Positions 53,542-62,558 of a stretch of DNA of 64,000 nt are shown piece by piece (position 1 is the stretch's first letter; the number at the start of each line of letters is the position of its first letter). The stretch spans positions 186,001 to 250,000 of the forward strand of contig NZ_BAAAWO010000001.1 in NCBI RefSeq assembly GCF_039535115.1, given 5' to 3'. The DNA is from Paeniglutamicibacter sulfureus. Lineage in GTDB: Bacteria > Actinomycetota > Actinomycetes > Actinomycetales > Micrococcaceae. A program made the position numbers and the translations under genes. The notes below the pieces were generated by a model that worked only from the letters and a program-made list of their open reading frames with translations, was not told the DNA's origin and searched no databases.

Positions 53542-53551
53542 GAAGCTGCCA

Positions 53552-54310
53552 GTGTCCCGCACCGCACCATTGCATCCCTTCACCGTGCTCGCCCTCGCAG
53601 CGGCAGTCGTGGCCACCACCACGGCAGCCGGCCGCTGGTGGCTCAGCGCCACGGTGCTGCTGGGCTGCGTGCTGCTGGCGGTGCGGGCGCGCCGTGGGCG
53701 GAGGTTGGCAGGGATCGCTGCCGCCATCCTGCTGCCGGCCTGGGGCTCCCAGCTGCTGATCCACGGTCTGGTCGACCGTACCGGCAGCCATGTGCTGGCC
53801 GCTGCCGGCCCGCTAAGGATCACCACCGAGGGGCTGGCCACCGCCGGGCAGCTGGGGCTGCGCACCGCCGTGCTGGTGGTCGCCGGGCTGCTGTGCACGC
53901 TGCTCATCGACAGGCACGACCTCGTCGCCGCCGTCGATCTCTCCGGCGCCCCGCCGCAACTGGGCTACCTGGTGGCCGCCACGCTTTCCCTGCTGCCCCG
54001 CCTGGCCGAACGGCAGCGCGCCATCGGTGAAGCGCAGGCGCTGCGCGGGGCGGCCGCCGGTGCCGGGCCGGCTGGCTGGTGGCGCCGGATCCGCCTGTGC
54101 TCGGTGCCGTTGGTGCTTTTCGCCCTGCAGGACGCAGCCGACCGTTCCGCCCACCTGGCCGCGCGCGGCTTCCCGGCTGCGGGGCCGCACACCCGCCTGC
54201 GTTCGGTGCCCGACTCGGCCGCCCAGCGCCGACTGCGCCGGGCAGCGCTTGCCTGCATCGTCATCGGCCCGCTGGCGGTCCTGGCCCCGGAATGGATGGC
54301 CGCCGCATGA
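53552..54310 (+). CDS. ecfT: ECF transporter transmembrane (T) component
   Basis: A 252-residue membrane coupling protein (EcfT). Helices lie at about 10-55 and 95-125, with a helical cytosolic domain. The coupling motif region is AIGEAQALRGA, and SAHLAARGF corresponds to the second conserved ARG motif of EcfT proteins. GTG at 53552 follows AGGAAG. Its stop overlaps the ATG of the ATPase gene (ATGA), so the T and A subunits are co-translated. It links the S component to the ATPase in a transport complex. Confidence 0.85.
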   Translation: MSRTAPLHPFTVLALAAAVVATTTAAGRWWLSATVLLGCVLLAVRARRGRRLAGIAAAILLPAWGSQLLIHGLVDRTGSHVLAAAGPLRITTEGLATAGQLGLRTAVLVVAGLLCTLLIDRHDLVAAVDLSGAPPQLGYLVAATLSLLPRLAERQRAIGEAQALRGAAAGAGPAGWWRRIRLCSVPLVLFALQDAADRSAHLAARGFPAAGPHTRLRSVPDSAAQRRLRRAALACIVIGPLAVLAPEWMAAA

Positions 54311-55710
54311 GCACGACGCGCAACGCAGTGCTCGAGCTGGACTTGGAACGCTTCCGCTACTCCGGGGCCGAGCACGACACGCTTGCCGGCATTTGCCTGT
54401 CCCTGGCACCGGGATCGCTGACGGCAATCGTGGGGGACTCGGGCTCCGGCAAGTCAACGCTTGGTGCGGTGCTTGCGGGGATGTTGCCCCGCCACGACGG
54501 CGACGACCTGGACGGGTGCATCACCCTCGCCGGGCGGGAGATCCGCCACGGTGCCGGCGCCGACCCGCGCATCGATCCGGTGGGGTGGGCCCGCCACGTC
54601 GGAATGCTGCCCCAGGATGCCCGGCACTACCTCTCCGGGGTACGCGAAACCGTGGAGGAGGAACTGGCCCTGGGACTCGAGAACGCCGGGGTGCCGCGCG
54701 CCGACATGCGCCTGGGCATCGCCGCGCTGGCCCGGAAACTTGGAATCGGCTCCCTGCTGACCCGTGATTCGGGGAAGCTCTCCGGCGGGCAGGAACGCCT
54801 CGTGGCGCTGGCCGCTCTCGCTCTGGGCGCCGCGCCGGTGCTGGTACTGGACGAACCGCTGGCCGGCCTGGATGCCTCCGCGGCGGCCCAGGTCTCGGCC
54901 CTGCTGGATCACCTGCGCTCCGAGGGGACAGCGCTGGTGCTGCTCACCCGCAGCCTCGATGGGTTGGCGGCCGGTGCAGACCGGGTGCTGTCGCTGCGCG
55001 CCGGCAGCACCAGCTCGGCCGAGGGCGCCGATGTGGCCGGCAGCGTGCCGGCACCACCACCGGCTCACCGGAATCCGCGCGCTGGCGCGGCCTTACTGCT
55101 CGAGTTCGCCGGCACGGAGCTCGGCTATGCGGGATCCGCCGACCCCGTGGTGGCGGGACTGGACCTGCAGGTGAGGGCCGGTGAATGCGTCGCGCTGGCC
55201 GGGCCGAACGGAGCGGGCAAGACCACGGTGCTCAAGGCAGCGGCCGGGTTGCTGCGCCCCGGCGCCGGACGGGTCGTTGACCATGCGCGCCCCGGCGGGT
55301 CCATCGGGCTCTTAATGCAGAATCCCTCCGACCAGCTCTTCGAACGGACGGTCCGCCGCGAGGTCGCCTTCGGCCTGCCCAAACGCGGTCCTCAGGCGGC
55401 GCGGGTCCCGGAGGTGCTGGCCACCCTGGGGCTGGCCGCCGAGGCGGAAACCCACCCCTACGAGTTGCCCGCCTCCGCCCGGCGCCTCGTGGCCCTGGCC
55501 ACCGTGCTGGTGCGCGATCCGAGCGTGCTGTTGCTCGATGAGCCGACCGAGGCGCTGGACGCGGAAGGGGTGGCGCGGCTGCGGGGTGCGATCGGGAAGG
55601 TGCTGGACCGCGGCGGCGCCGTGCTCTTCTCCACCCATGACGAGGCGTTCATGGCTGCCACCGCGCACCGCGTCCACAGAATGGAACCTGCCCGGGCCGC
55701 CAGGGCATAG
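54307..55710 (+). CDS. ecfAA: Fused ECF transporter ATPase (EcfA-EcfA')
   Basis: A 467-residue protein with two ABC ATPase domains in one chain (about 1-230 and 255-460), replacing separate EcfA and EcfA'. Domain 1 has Walker A GDSGSGKST, LSGGQ in KLSGGQERLVALA, and LVLDEPLAGLD. Domain 2 has GPNGAGKTT and LLLDEPTEALD, but its signature is LPASA instead of LSGGQ. So only one full composite ATP site is likely. It overlaps ecfT by four bases and ends the operon. The usual Gln-helix is MQNPSDQLF in domain 2 and LPQDARHYL in domain 1. Confidence 0.88.
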   Translation: MSTTRNAVLELDLERFRYSGAEHDTLAGICLSLAPGSLTAIVGDSGSGKSTLGAVLAGMLPRHDGDDLDGCITLAGREIRHGAGADPRIDPVGWARHVGMLPQDARHYLSGVRETVEEELALGLENAGVPRADMRLGIAALARKLGIGSLLTRDSGKLSGGQERLVALAALALGAAPVLVLDEPLAGLDASAAAQVSALLDHLRSEGTALVLLTRSLDGLAAGADRVLSLRAGSTSSAEGADVAGSVPAPPPAHRNPRAGAALLLEFAGTELGYAGSADPVVAGLDLQVRAGECVALAGPNGAGKTTVLKAAAGLLRPGAGRVVDHARPGGSIGLLMQNPSDQLFERTVRREVAFGLPKRGPQAARVPEVLATLGLAAEAETHPYELPASARRLVALATVLVRDPSVLLLDEPTEALDAEGVARLRGAIGKVLDRGGAVLFSTHDEAFMAATAHRVHRMEPARAARA

Positions 55711-55808
55711 AACGGAAAGTGGGTCCCGGAATCACCCATCGGCTCCGTTGGGACTGCCGGGGCCGGTAGTGTGGGATTTCTTGGGGGCCAACGAGCCATG
55801 GGAGAAGC

Positions 55809-56465
55809 ATGCCAGAGGATTTTGAGCGGTGGGATGTGCTGGTCCGCGACCAGCAGCGGATCGGGGTGCTCTACCGGAACCTTGAATCCAACGTGTTGCT
55901 GACCCGCGTCCTGGTGGAGGAGGGCGACCAACCCTATCGGGCAGAGTCGCGCGTGCGGCTTGACCCGGGCTCCGATGCCTGGGAGCTGAGCTGGTTCCGG
56001 GACCTAACCATGGACCAGGCCCGGATCATGCGCCGGGAGACGCAGGATCCGCCCGTGGAATCCATGCCGAGCTTTGCAGACATCCTGATGTTGCAGCGGG
56101 CCATCCGGGATCCCGGGAACCCGGTGGAATATGTGCGCCTGAACGAGTCCGGCCAGGAGATACACGACCCCCTCGTCCCTCGGCGCGCGGAACCCAATGC
56201 GCGGATCCAGCAGGTGGGCCCGCCCGAAGAACTCCCCATCCCGTTGGGCGGCATTCTTTCGGCCCGGCGTTTCGAGGCCTGGGCCGACGGGCTGTTGGTT
56301 GCCACCCACTGGGTCAACGATGCGAACGAGCTGGTGTGCACCCGATGGGGAACAAACACCACGGCCTTCGGCGTGCCCGGGGCACCCAGCGAGGCCGGCT
56401 GGCTCTCGCTGTCCGGGCTCGATGAGGGAACCGTCGGGTTCATGACCCACGGCTTCGATGCCTAG
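55809..56465 (+). CDS. Hypothetical protein
   Basis: A 218-residue soluble protein of unknown family, without a signal peptide or membrane helix. Regular alternating strands are seen (WDVLVRDQQRIGVLYRNLESNVLLTRVLV), then SFADILMLQRAIRDPGNPVEYVRL and a C-terminal FMTHGFDA. ATG at 55809 has GGGAGAAG directly upstream. It lies 98 bp after the ECF ATPase and converges on the first Rieske gene with a hairpin between them. Membership of the ECF operon is possible but not supported by overlap. Confidence 0.65.
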   Translation: MPEDFERWDVLVRDQQRIGVLYRNLESNVLLTRVLVEEGDQPYRAESRVRLDPGSDAWELSWFRDLTMDQARIMRRETQDPPVESMPSFADILMLQRAIRDPGNPVEYVRLNESGQEIHDPLVPRRAEPNARIQQVGPPEELPIPLGGILSARRFEAWADGLLVATHWVNDANELVCTRWGTNTTAFGVPGAPSEAGWLSLSGLDEGTVGFMTHGFDA

Positions 56466-56469
56466 TCTC

Positions 56470-56508
56470 GGGTGCCCGGCCGCCGAAAGGCCCAACCAAG
56501 GGGCACCC
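56470..56508. terminator. Convergent hairpin between the hypothetical and Rieske genes
   Basis: Perfect arms GGGTGCCC (56470-56477) and GGGCACCC (56501-56508), loop of 23 nt. No T-run. Confidence 0.5.
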
Positions 56509-56990
56509 TAGACGTAGATGAGGACGTCATCGCCCTTGATTTCCGCGGCAAAGCGCTCCAGCGCGCCGCGGGCAGGACCGGCGACGGCCTTGCCGTCCTC
56601 GGGCTGGAAGAACGAGCCGTGGCAGGCGCAGTAGAACGCCTCGTCGTCATTGGGCGACTTCGCGCCGACGGCACATCCCTGGTGGGTGCAGATTGCCGAG
56701 TAGGCGAGAACGGATTTTTGGTTCGGGCGGAACAGCAGGAAACCTGCCTGCCTACCCGCTGCCTCGCCCTGGGTGAGGACCGCTTCAACCGACAGGCGCG
56801 TACCCACGGCCAATTCGGCGGTGGTCGCCACCACGGTGCCGGTGCCGACGGGCTCCGGAGGGGCGGAGGGCACGTTGTTGGGTGCCGCCGAGGAACCGTC
56901 GCCGCAGGCGGCAAGGGCCAGGGTGGCACCGGCTGCCACGGTGGTGCCACCAAAGGCGCGACGCGTGATGGGGGAAGAAAGCGAAGTCAT
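56508..56990 (-). CDS. Rieske (2Fe-2S) lipoprotein, Tat-type signal
   Basis: A 160-residue exported Rieske protein. The N-terminus has a twin-arginine motif (ITRRAF) and a hydrophobic stretch ending in the lipobox LAAC, so it is probably a folded, lipid-anchored protein outside the membrane. The cluster ligands are CTHQGC and CACHGS. ATG at 56990 follows GGGAATC. It is a small electron-transfer protein of a family common in actinobacteria, apart from the bc1 complex genes; its partner oxidoreductase is unknown. A paralog lies just upstream on the same strand. Confidence 0.88.
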   Translation of the reverse strand: MTSLSSPITRRAFGGTTVAAGATLALAACGDGSSAAPNNVPSAPPEPVGTGTVVATTAELAVGTRLSVEAVLTQGEAAGRQAGFLLFRPNQKSVLAYSAICTHQGCAVGAKSPNDDEAFYCACHGSFFQPEDGKAVAGPARGALERFAAEIKGDDVLIYV

Positions 56991-57083
56991 GATTCCCATC
57001 ATTTCATGCACGTGCGCAGGCAGGATCGAAGTGGCGGTGCGATGTCACTTACAACCCCTGCCGGGGCCCGGCAGGCTCCCGGA

Positions 57084-57515
57084 TCAGAGGAAGATCTTGA
57101 CCTTGTCACCCTCGATCGCAGCCGGAAAGCGCTTCAGCGAAGCGTCGGCGGGGCCCTGGGCGACCGAGCCATCGGCTTTGGAGAACTTGGAGCCGTGGCA
57201 CGGGCACTCAAAGGTTTCGCCGCTGCCGCTGCCGACCTTGCATCCCTGGTGCGTGCACACGGAGGTGTACGCGAGGACGGTTGCCTCGTCGGGTCGGTAG
57301 AGCAGGTATCCGCTTCCGTTGACGGTGACCGAGGCGGTACCGTCCACCGGCAGACGGGAGACATCGATGGCGTCTGTACCGGTGCCGGTGGCTTCCGGGA
57401 GATCCTGGGCCTTATCGCCGGACCCGCACGACACCAAGGTCACCGCGGCGCCGGAAACCAGCGCGGCGCCAATGACACTTCTGCGGGTGGGCACAAGCGT
57501 GATCTTTTCTTTCAT
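57084..57515 (-). CDS. Second Rieske (2Fe-2S) lipoprotein
   Basis: A 143-residue paralog of the preceding gene. PTRRSV followed by a hydrophobic run and LVSC suggest the same Tat/lipobox export. Cluster ligands are CTHQGC and CPCHGS. The start at ATG 57515 is the best family match, but its ribosome site is weak; an upstream in-frame start cannot be excluded. The two genes are tandem with 93 bp between them and share 40-50% of visible motif positions, so they look like a duplication. Confidence 0.83.
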   Translation of the reverse strand: MKEKITLVPTRRSVIGAALVSGAAVTLVSCGSGDKAQDLPEATGTGTDAIDVSRLPVDGTASVTVNGSGYLLYRPDEATVLAYTSVCTHQGCKVGSGSGETFECPCHGSKFSKADGSVAQGPADASLKRFPAAIEGDKVKIFL

Positions 57516-57594
57516 AAGCAAAGTGTCGCGCACAATCGCGCCAAGGTCGATGGAAGGGAGCAGGAATTTTTTGGCCCCGGCCACCGGGGACGCC

Positions 57595-57632
57595 GCGGGC
57601 GGGGCAACGGCTCGATCCGTTGCCCCGCCCGC
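57595..57632 (-). terminator. Strong hairpin after the fad operon
   Basis: Perfect 16-bp arms GCGGGCGGGGCAACGG (57595-57610) and CCGTTGCCCCGCCCGC (57617-57632), loop CTCGAT. It lies 26 bp after the beta-oxidation gene stop. No T-run follows on the minus strand. Confidence 0.6.
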
Positions 57633-57657
57633 GTCACGCTGACTTCTGAGCCAAACC

Positions 57658-59790
57658 TCAGTCCTGGTGGAACTTCCGGCCGTTGACCCGCTCGGAGGCG
57701 CCCACCTGGTCGAGGTACGGGGTGATGCCTCCCAGGTGCATGGGCCAGCCGGCTCCCATGACCATGCACAGGTCGATGTCCTCGGGTCCCGCGACCACGC
57801 CCTCGTCGAGCATCAGCCCGATTTCCCGGGCCAGTGCGTCCTGCGTGCGCACCAGCAGTTCCGCTTCAGTGCTCGGGCTGTTGCCGAACTCCAGCAACCG
57901 AAGCGTGGACTCCGGGATTTCCGCTCCGCCGTCCGCCGTGGGTGTCCAGAGCGAGGTGATGCCGTGGGAGATGAGCACCTGCTGGTTTTTGGAGACGTGG
58001 AAGCGCTCGCCGAAGGCCGCGTGCAGTGATTCGGAGACGTGGTGCGCCACCGGGATCCCGACCATGGCCAGCAGCGTGAACGGGGTCATCGGCAGGCCCA
58101 TCGGATGCAGTGCGCCATCGGCGGTGGCCGCATCGGTCCCGTCGTCAAAGGCCTGGGCGATCTCGCCCATCAGGCGCAACAGGATGCGGTTCACCACGAA
58201 GGCGGCCTCGTCCTTGACCAGCACGCTGGTCTTGCGCAGTGCCTTGCCAGTGGCGAAGGCGGTGGCCAGGGCAGCCTCGCCCGTCTGCTCGGCCCGCACG
58301 ATCTCCAGCAGCGGCATCAGCGCGACGGGGTTGAAGAAGTGGAAGCCGACCAGGCGCTCGGGGTGGGCCAGGTCCCGGCCCATCTCGGTCACCGAGAGCG
58401 AGGAGGTGTTGGTGGCCAGGATGCATTCGGGCGAGACCACGGCCTCGACCTCGGCAAATACCTGTTTCTTGACGGCCAGTTCCTCAAAGACCGCCTCGAT
58501 CACGAAATCGGCATCCGCGAAGGCCTCCTTGGACACCGCACCGGTGACCAGCGCCTTGGTGCGGTTGGCGGCATCGCCTGAGATCCTGCCCTTGGCCAGC
58601 TGTTTGTCGACCTCACCGTGGATGTGGGCCAGGCCCTTGTCCACTCGTGCTTGGTCGATGTCGGTGATGACCACCGGCACCTTGAGGTTCTTGGCGAAGA
58701 GCAGGGCCAGCTGCCCGGCCATGAGCCCGGCACCGACCACCCCGACCTTGGTGACGGGCCGCGCCAGCTTGGCGTCCGGGGCGCCGGCGGGGCGCTTGGA
58801 ACGCTTCTGGACCAGGTCAAGGAATGCGTACACGGTGTTGTGGAAGGCGTTGGTCTGCATCAGTTCGGTCAGTGCCGCGATTTCCAGTGCTGCAGATTCC
58901 TTCTGGGTGATGGAGGCACCGGCCTCGAAGACCTCGAGCACCTTGGCCGGCGCCGGGGCCGCGTTGGAGGTCTTGGCCTCCACGAAAGCCCGGGCCTTGG
59001 CCGCGGCGGCGGCCCAGCGTGCGGCAATGGCCGGGTTGCCGTTCGGTTCAACCGCGTTCGGGCGCTGCACCGTGGTCCCGCCGCCGAGCACGCCCTCGGC
59101 CCAGAGCAGGGATTGCTCCAGGAAATCGGCAGGCTCGAACAAGGCGTCGGCAATGCCGAGCTTCGCGGCCGCGATCCCGTCCAGCGAGCGGTTGTTGTTC
59201 AGCGGGTTTTCGATCATGACCGTCATGGCGGCCTCGGGCCCGGTGAGCCGCGGGAGCCGGTAGACCCCGCCCCAGCCCGGGACCAGCCCGATGAAGGCCT
59301 CGGGCAGCCCGATGCCGTTGGCTCCGGTGGAGACGGTGCGGTAGGTGCAGGCCAGCGCGATTTCCAGTCCGCCGCCCAGTGCCACGCCGTTGATGAACGC
59401 GAACGTCGGTACCCCCAGGTCCGCGAGCAGGTCGTAGGCTGCGTGGCCCAGTTCCGCCATGGCGCGCCCGTGCACCGGCTCGGTGAGGTTCTTGACCCCG
59501 GAGAGGTCGGCGCCGGCGACCAGGAAGTGCGGCTTTCCGGTGATGGCCAGGGCCTGGATCTCCCCGGCGGCGGCGCGGCGCTTTTGCTCGGTGAGCGTGG
59601 CGTGCAGTTCCAGCAGGGTGTTGGGTCCCAGGGTGGTGGGCTTGGTGTGGTCGAAACCGTTGTCAAGGGTCACCAGCGCCATCCTGTGGCCGCCGGGCAG
59701 CTGGACGTCCTCCACGAGCGAGTGGGTGATGATCTCGTGGGGGACCAGCGAGGCAAGGGAAGCGAAATTTTCAATGGTGCTCTGGCTCAT
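57658..59790 (-). CDS. Fatty-acid oxidation multifunctional enzyme (enoyl-CoA hydratase/3-hydroxyacyl-CoA dehydrogenase)
   Basis: A 710-residue FadB/FadJ-type alpha subunit. The N-terminal hydratase domain (about 1-230) has AFINGVALGGGLEIALAC and GLVPGWGG. The dehydrogenase domain (from about 345) has VGVVGAGLMAGQLALLFAKN as NAD loop, FHFFNPVALMPLLEIV with the catalytic His, and ends after a second C-terminal domain. It carries out two successive beta-oxidation steps on acyl-CoAs. ATG at 59790 lies 4 bp after the thiolase stop, so the two are one operon. It could be called fadB or fadJ. Confidence 0.92.
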   Translation of the reverse strand: MSQSTIENFASLASLVPHEIITHSLVEDVQLPGGHRMALVTLDNGFDHTKPTTLGPNTLLELHATLTEQKRRAAAGEIQALAITGKPHFLVAGADLSGVKNLTEPVHGRAMAELGHAAYDLLADLGVPTFAFINGVALGGGLEIALACTYRTVSTGANGIGLPEAFIGLVPGWGGVYRLPRLTGPEAAMTVMIENPLNNNRSLDGIAAAKLGIADALFEPADFLEQSLLWAEGVLGGGTTVQRPNAVEPNGNPAIAARWAAAAAKARAFVEAKTSNAAPAPAKVLEVFEAGASITQKESAALEIAALTELMQTNAFHNTVYAFLDLVQKRSKRPAGAPDAKLARPVTKVGVVGAGLMAGQLALLFAKNLKVPVVITDIDQARVDKGLAHIHGEVDKQLAKGRISGDAANRTKALVTGAVSKEAFADADFVIEAVFEELAVKKQVFAEVEAVVSPECILATNTSSLSVTEMGRDLAHPERLVGFHFFNPVALMPLLEIVRAEQTGEAALATAFATGKALRKTSVLVKDEAAFVVNRILLRLMGEIAQAFDDGTDAATADGALHPMGLPMTPFTLLAMVGIPVAHHVSESLHAAFGERFHVSKNQQVLISHGITSLWTPTADGGAEIPESTLRLLEFGNSPSTEAELLVRTQDALAREIGLMLDEGVVAGPEDIDLCMVMGAGWPMHLGGITPYLDQVGASERVNGRKFHQD

Positions 59791-59794
59791 GGCC

Positions 59795-61033
59795 TTAGGC
59801 GTCCTTTCCGTAGTCTGCGTGGTGCGGGTTTTCCCAGATCACTGTGCCGCCCATGCCCAACCCGATGCACATGGTGGTCAGGCCGTAGCGCACCGTGGGA
59901 TCCTGCCTGAATTGGCGGGCCAGCTGGGTCATCAAGCGCACGCCCGAGGAGGCCAGCGGGTGGCCCACGGCGATGGCGCCGCCGTAGCGGTTCACCCGGG
60001 GGTCGGTGTCCTCGATGCCGTAGTGGTCAAGGAACGAAAGAACCTGGACCGCGAAGGCCTCGTTGATCTCGAACAGCCCGATGTCGTCGATGGAAAGGCC
60101 TGCCTGGGCCAGGGCCTTCTCGGTGGCCGGGACCGGGCCGATGCCCATGACCGAGGGTTCGACACCGGCAAAGGCGTAGGCAACCAAGCGCATCTTGACG
60201 TCCAGGCCCAGTTCCGCCGCGGCCTCGGCGCTGGCCAGCACCGCGGCGGTGGCCCCGTCGTTCAGGCCTGCGGCGTTGCCGGCGGTGACCCGGCCGTGGG
60301 CGCGGAAGGGGGTGCGCAGCTCCGCCAGCGACTCGAGCGTGGTGCCCGGGCGGGGCGGCTCGTCGGACGTGTGCAGCTTGAAGCCCTCACCGGGGCGGCG
60401 CGCCGCGACCGGGACCAGATCCGGCTGGATGTCCCCGGCCGCGTAGGCCGTGGCGAGTTTTTGCTGGGAGGCCACCGCGTAGGCATCGGCGCGATCCTTG
60501 GTGATGGCGGGGAAGCGGTCGTGCAGGTTCTCGGCGGTGTTGCCCATGTTCAGGGCCGCCGGGTCAACGATGCGTTCGGCCAGGAAGCGGGGGTTCGGGT
60601 CGGCCCCGGCGCCCATGGGGTGGTTGCCCATGTGTTCGACGCCGCCGGCGATGACGACGTCGTAGGCCCCGAAAGCGATGGAACCGGCGGTGGATGTCAC
60701 CGCGGTCATGGCCCCGGCGCACATGCGGTCGATGGCGAAACCGGGCACCGAGCGGGGCAGGCCGGCCAGCAGCGCGGCGGTGCGCCCGATGGTCAGGCCC
60801 TGGTCACCTCTCTGCGTGGTGGCGGCGATTGCCACCTCGTCGATGCGCTCGGGTGGCAGTGAGGGGTTGCGGCGCACCAGCTCGCGGATGCACTTGACGA
60901 CGAGGTCGTCGGCGCGGGTGCCGTGGTAGATTCCCTTGTCTCCGGCCTTGCCGAAGGGGGTGCGGACGCCGTCGACAAAGACCACGTCGCGGACCTGACG
61001 CGCGTTGCGCGTGTTCACTGGCTGGGGGCTCAC
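59795..61033 (-). CDS. fadA: Acetyl-CoA acyltransferase (thiolase, FadA type)
   Basis: A 412-residue thiolase, the last step of beta-oxidation. The nucleophile Cys is in DRMCAGAMTAV; the catalytic His is in GHPLASSG, and the second Cys in TTMCIGLGMGG near the C-terminus. GTG at 61033 follows AAGGAG; the open frame before it is not coding. First gene of the fadA-fadB/J operon; partner subunit lies 4 bp downstream. Forms a trifunctional complex in relatives. Confidence 0.94.
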   Translation of the reverse strand: MSPQPVNTRNARQVRDVVFVDGVRTPFGKAGDKGIYHGTRADDLVVKCIRELVRRNPSLPPERIDEVAIAATTQRGDQGLTIGRTAALLAGLPRSVPGFAIDRMCAGAMTAVTSTAGSIAFGAYDVVIAGGVEHMGNHPMGAGADPNPRFLAERIVDPAALNMGNTAENLHDRFPAITKDRADAYAVASQQKLATAYAAGDIQPDLVPVAARRPGEGFKLHTSDEPPRPGTTLESLAELRTPFRAHGRVTAGNAAGLNDGATAAVLASAEAAAELGLDVKMRLVAYAFAGVEPSVMGIGPVPATEKALAQAGLSIDDIGLFEINEAFAVQVLSFLDHYGIEDTDPRVNRYGGAIAVGHPLASSGVRLMTQLARQFRQDPTVRYGLTTMCIGLGMGGTVIWENPHHADYGKDA

Positions 61034-61129
61034 CGGTACTCCTTGAGATGGATGATGGGGATGTGATCCACCCCATACGCTACTGGTGAGTAACTTAGAG
61101 TGCAAGCCGGGTGCACGAGGGCAAGAAAA

Positions 61130-61173
61130 GGCCGGGCAGGTAATTCCCGATCCCGGAAAAAACCTGCCCGGCC
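61130..61173 (-). terminator. Terminator after the RNase D-like gene
   Basis: Perfect 12-bp arms GGCCGGGCAGGT (61130-61141) and ACCTGCCCGGCC (61162-61173). On the minus strand it is followed by TTTTC; the gene ends 5 bp before. Confidence 0.75.
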
Positions 61174-61178
61174 CTTCA

Positions 61179-62495
61179 TCAGCGCTTGGCCAACTCGTCC
61201 GGGTCCAGCAGCGCCACGGTGAGCACCGGGCCCACCAGCTCGATCTGCCACTCGCGGGCGCCCAGGCCCCGCAGCGTCGCCGACACGGTGTCCGGATCGA
61301 TCTCCGCCGGCGGGCTCCAGCACAGCCGGCGCAGCGTGTCGGGGGTGAGCAGGTTCTCGGTGGGAATGTTCATGGCCTCGGCGGTGCGGGCCACCCGCGC
61401 GCGGGCCGTCTGCAGCCGCGCGGCAGCCACCGGGTCCTTGTCGGCCCAGACCTTGGGCGGCGGGGGCGAGTTCGACGGCACCTGGTTGGGTGGCAGGTCG
61501 CTGGTCGCGGCCGCGTCCTGCAGGGCGCGCAGCCACTTGGGGGCGTCCTTGGCGGCCGAGCGGCCGTGGAAGCCGGGGGTCTTCAGCAGCGCGGGAACGC
61601 TCTTGGGCATGGCCTTGGCGGCGGCGACCAGCGCGGAATCCGGGATCAGCCGGCCCGGGGCCACGTCGCGGGTCTGGGCCAGGGACTCGCGGGTCTCCCA
61701 CAGGGCGCGCACCGCGGCCAGGGTCCGGCGGTCGCGGATCTGGTGCAGGCCGGAGGTGCGGCGCCACGGGTCCACGCGGGGTGGTGCCGGGGGGGCCTTG
61801 CGCACCGCCTCGAACTCCTCCTCGGCGAACCCCAGCTTGCCGTCGGCCTGAAGGATCTTGATCAATTCCTCGCGCAACCGGTCAAGGACCTCGACGTCGA
61901 GGGCGGCATAGCGCAGCCACGGTTCAGGCAGCGGGCGGGTCGACCAATCGGCGGCCGAGTGTTCCTTGGCCAGCCGCAGCCCCAGCAGGGATTCCACCGC
62001 GGGGCCCAATCCCACGCGCGGCAACCCCGCGATGCGGGCTGCAAGTTCGGTGTCAAAGAGCCGTGCCGGGTCCATGCCCAGCTCGCGCAGGCAGGGCAGG
62101 TCCTGCGAGGCTGCATGCAGGATCCAGGTCTCGTCGCCGATGGCCTCCTGGATCGGGTCCAGGTTTTCGAAGGGCACCGGGTCGATCAGCCAGCTGCCCG
62201 AACCCTCGCGGCGCAGCTGGACCAGGAAGGCGCGCTGGCCGTAGCGGAAGCCGGAGGCCCGCTCGGCGTCAACGGAGACCGGGCCGGTGCCTGCGGCAAT
62301 GGCGCGCGCGGCACGGCGCAGGCCGGGGTCCGTGGTGACGACCTCGGGAACCCCGTCGCGCGGGGTGTCCAGCAAGACGGGTTCGGGCAGAACCTCCTGC
62401 GGCGCTTCGTCGGTTTCCGGGGCGTGCGCCGGGGCGGACGGATCGTCCTTCACGGTGCTGTGGCTGGGGTTCGAGGCATGGGGGGTGCTGGTCAT
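61179..62495 (-). CDS. rnd: Ribonuclease D-like 3'-5' exonuclease with HRDC domain
   Basis: A 438-residue RNase D-type protein. Order: disordered N-terminus (about 1-45), DEDDy exonuclease domain (about 60-240) with VSVDAERAS (Asp and Glu), HAASQDLPCLREL (Asp) and YAALDVEVL (Tyr and Asp), then HRDC domain (about 265-345) and a C-terminal domain. The family trims tRNA and other structured RNA 3' ends. ATG at 62495 is used; no strong ribosome site is seen. The next gene upstream is the DUF3000 gene, 63 bp away on the same strand. Confidence 0.9.
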   Translation of the reverse strand: MTSTPHASNPSHSTVKDDPSAPAHAPETDEAPQEVLPEPVLLDTPRDGVPEVVTTDPGLRRAARAIAAGTGPVSVDAERASGFRYGQRAFLVQLRREGSGSWLIDPVPFENLDPIQEAIGDETWILHAASQDLPCLRELGMDPARLFDTELAARIAGLPRVGLGPAVESLLGLRLAKEHSAADWSTRPLPEPWLRYAALDVEVLDRLREELIKILQADGKLGFAEEEFEAVRKAPPAPPRVDPWRRTSGLHQIRDRRTLAAVRALWETRESLAQTRDVAPGRLIPDSALVAAAKAMPKSVPALLKTPGFHGRSAAKDAPKWLRALQDAAATSDLPPNQVPSNSPPPPKVWADKDPVAAARLQTARARVARTAEAMNIPTENLLTPDTLRRLCWSPPAEIDPDTVSATLRGLGAREWQIELVGPVLTVALLDPDELAKR

Positions 62496-62558
62496 GGTCT
62501 ATCGATTCTAGTACCGATTGCGCCGGGACCGGGTTTGACGGGCCGCGGGCGGATGAAT

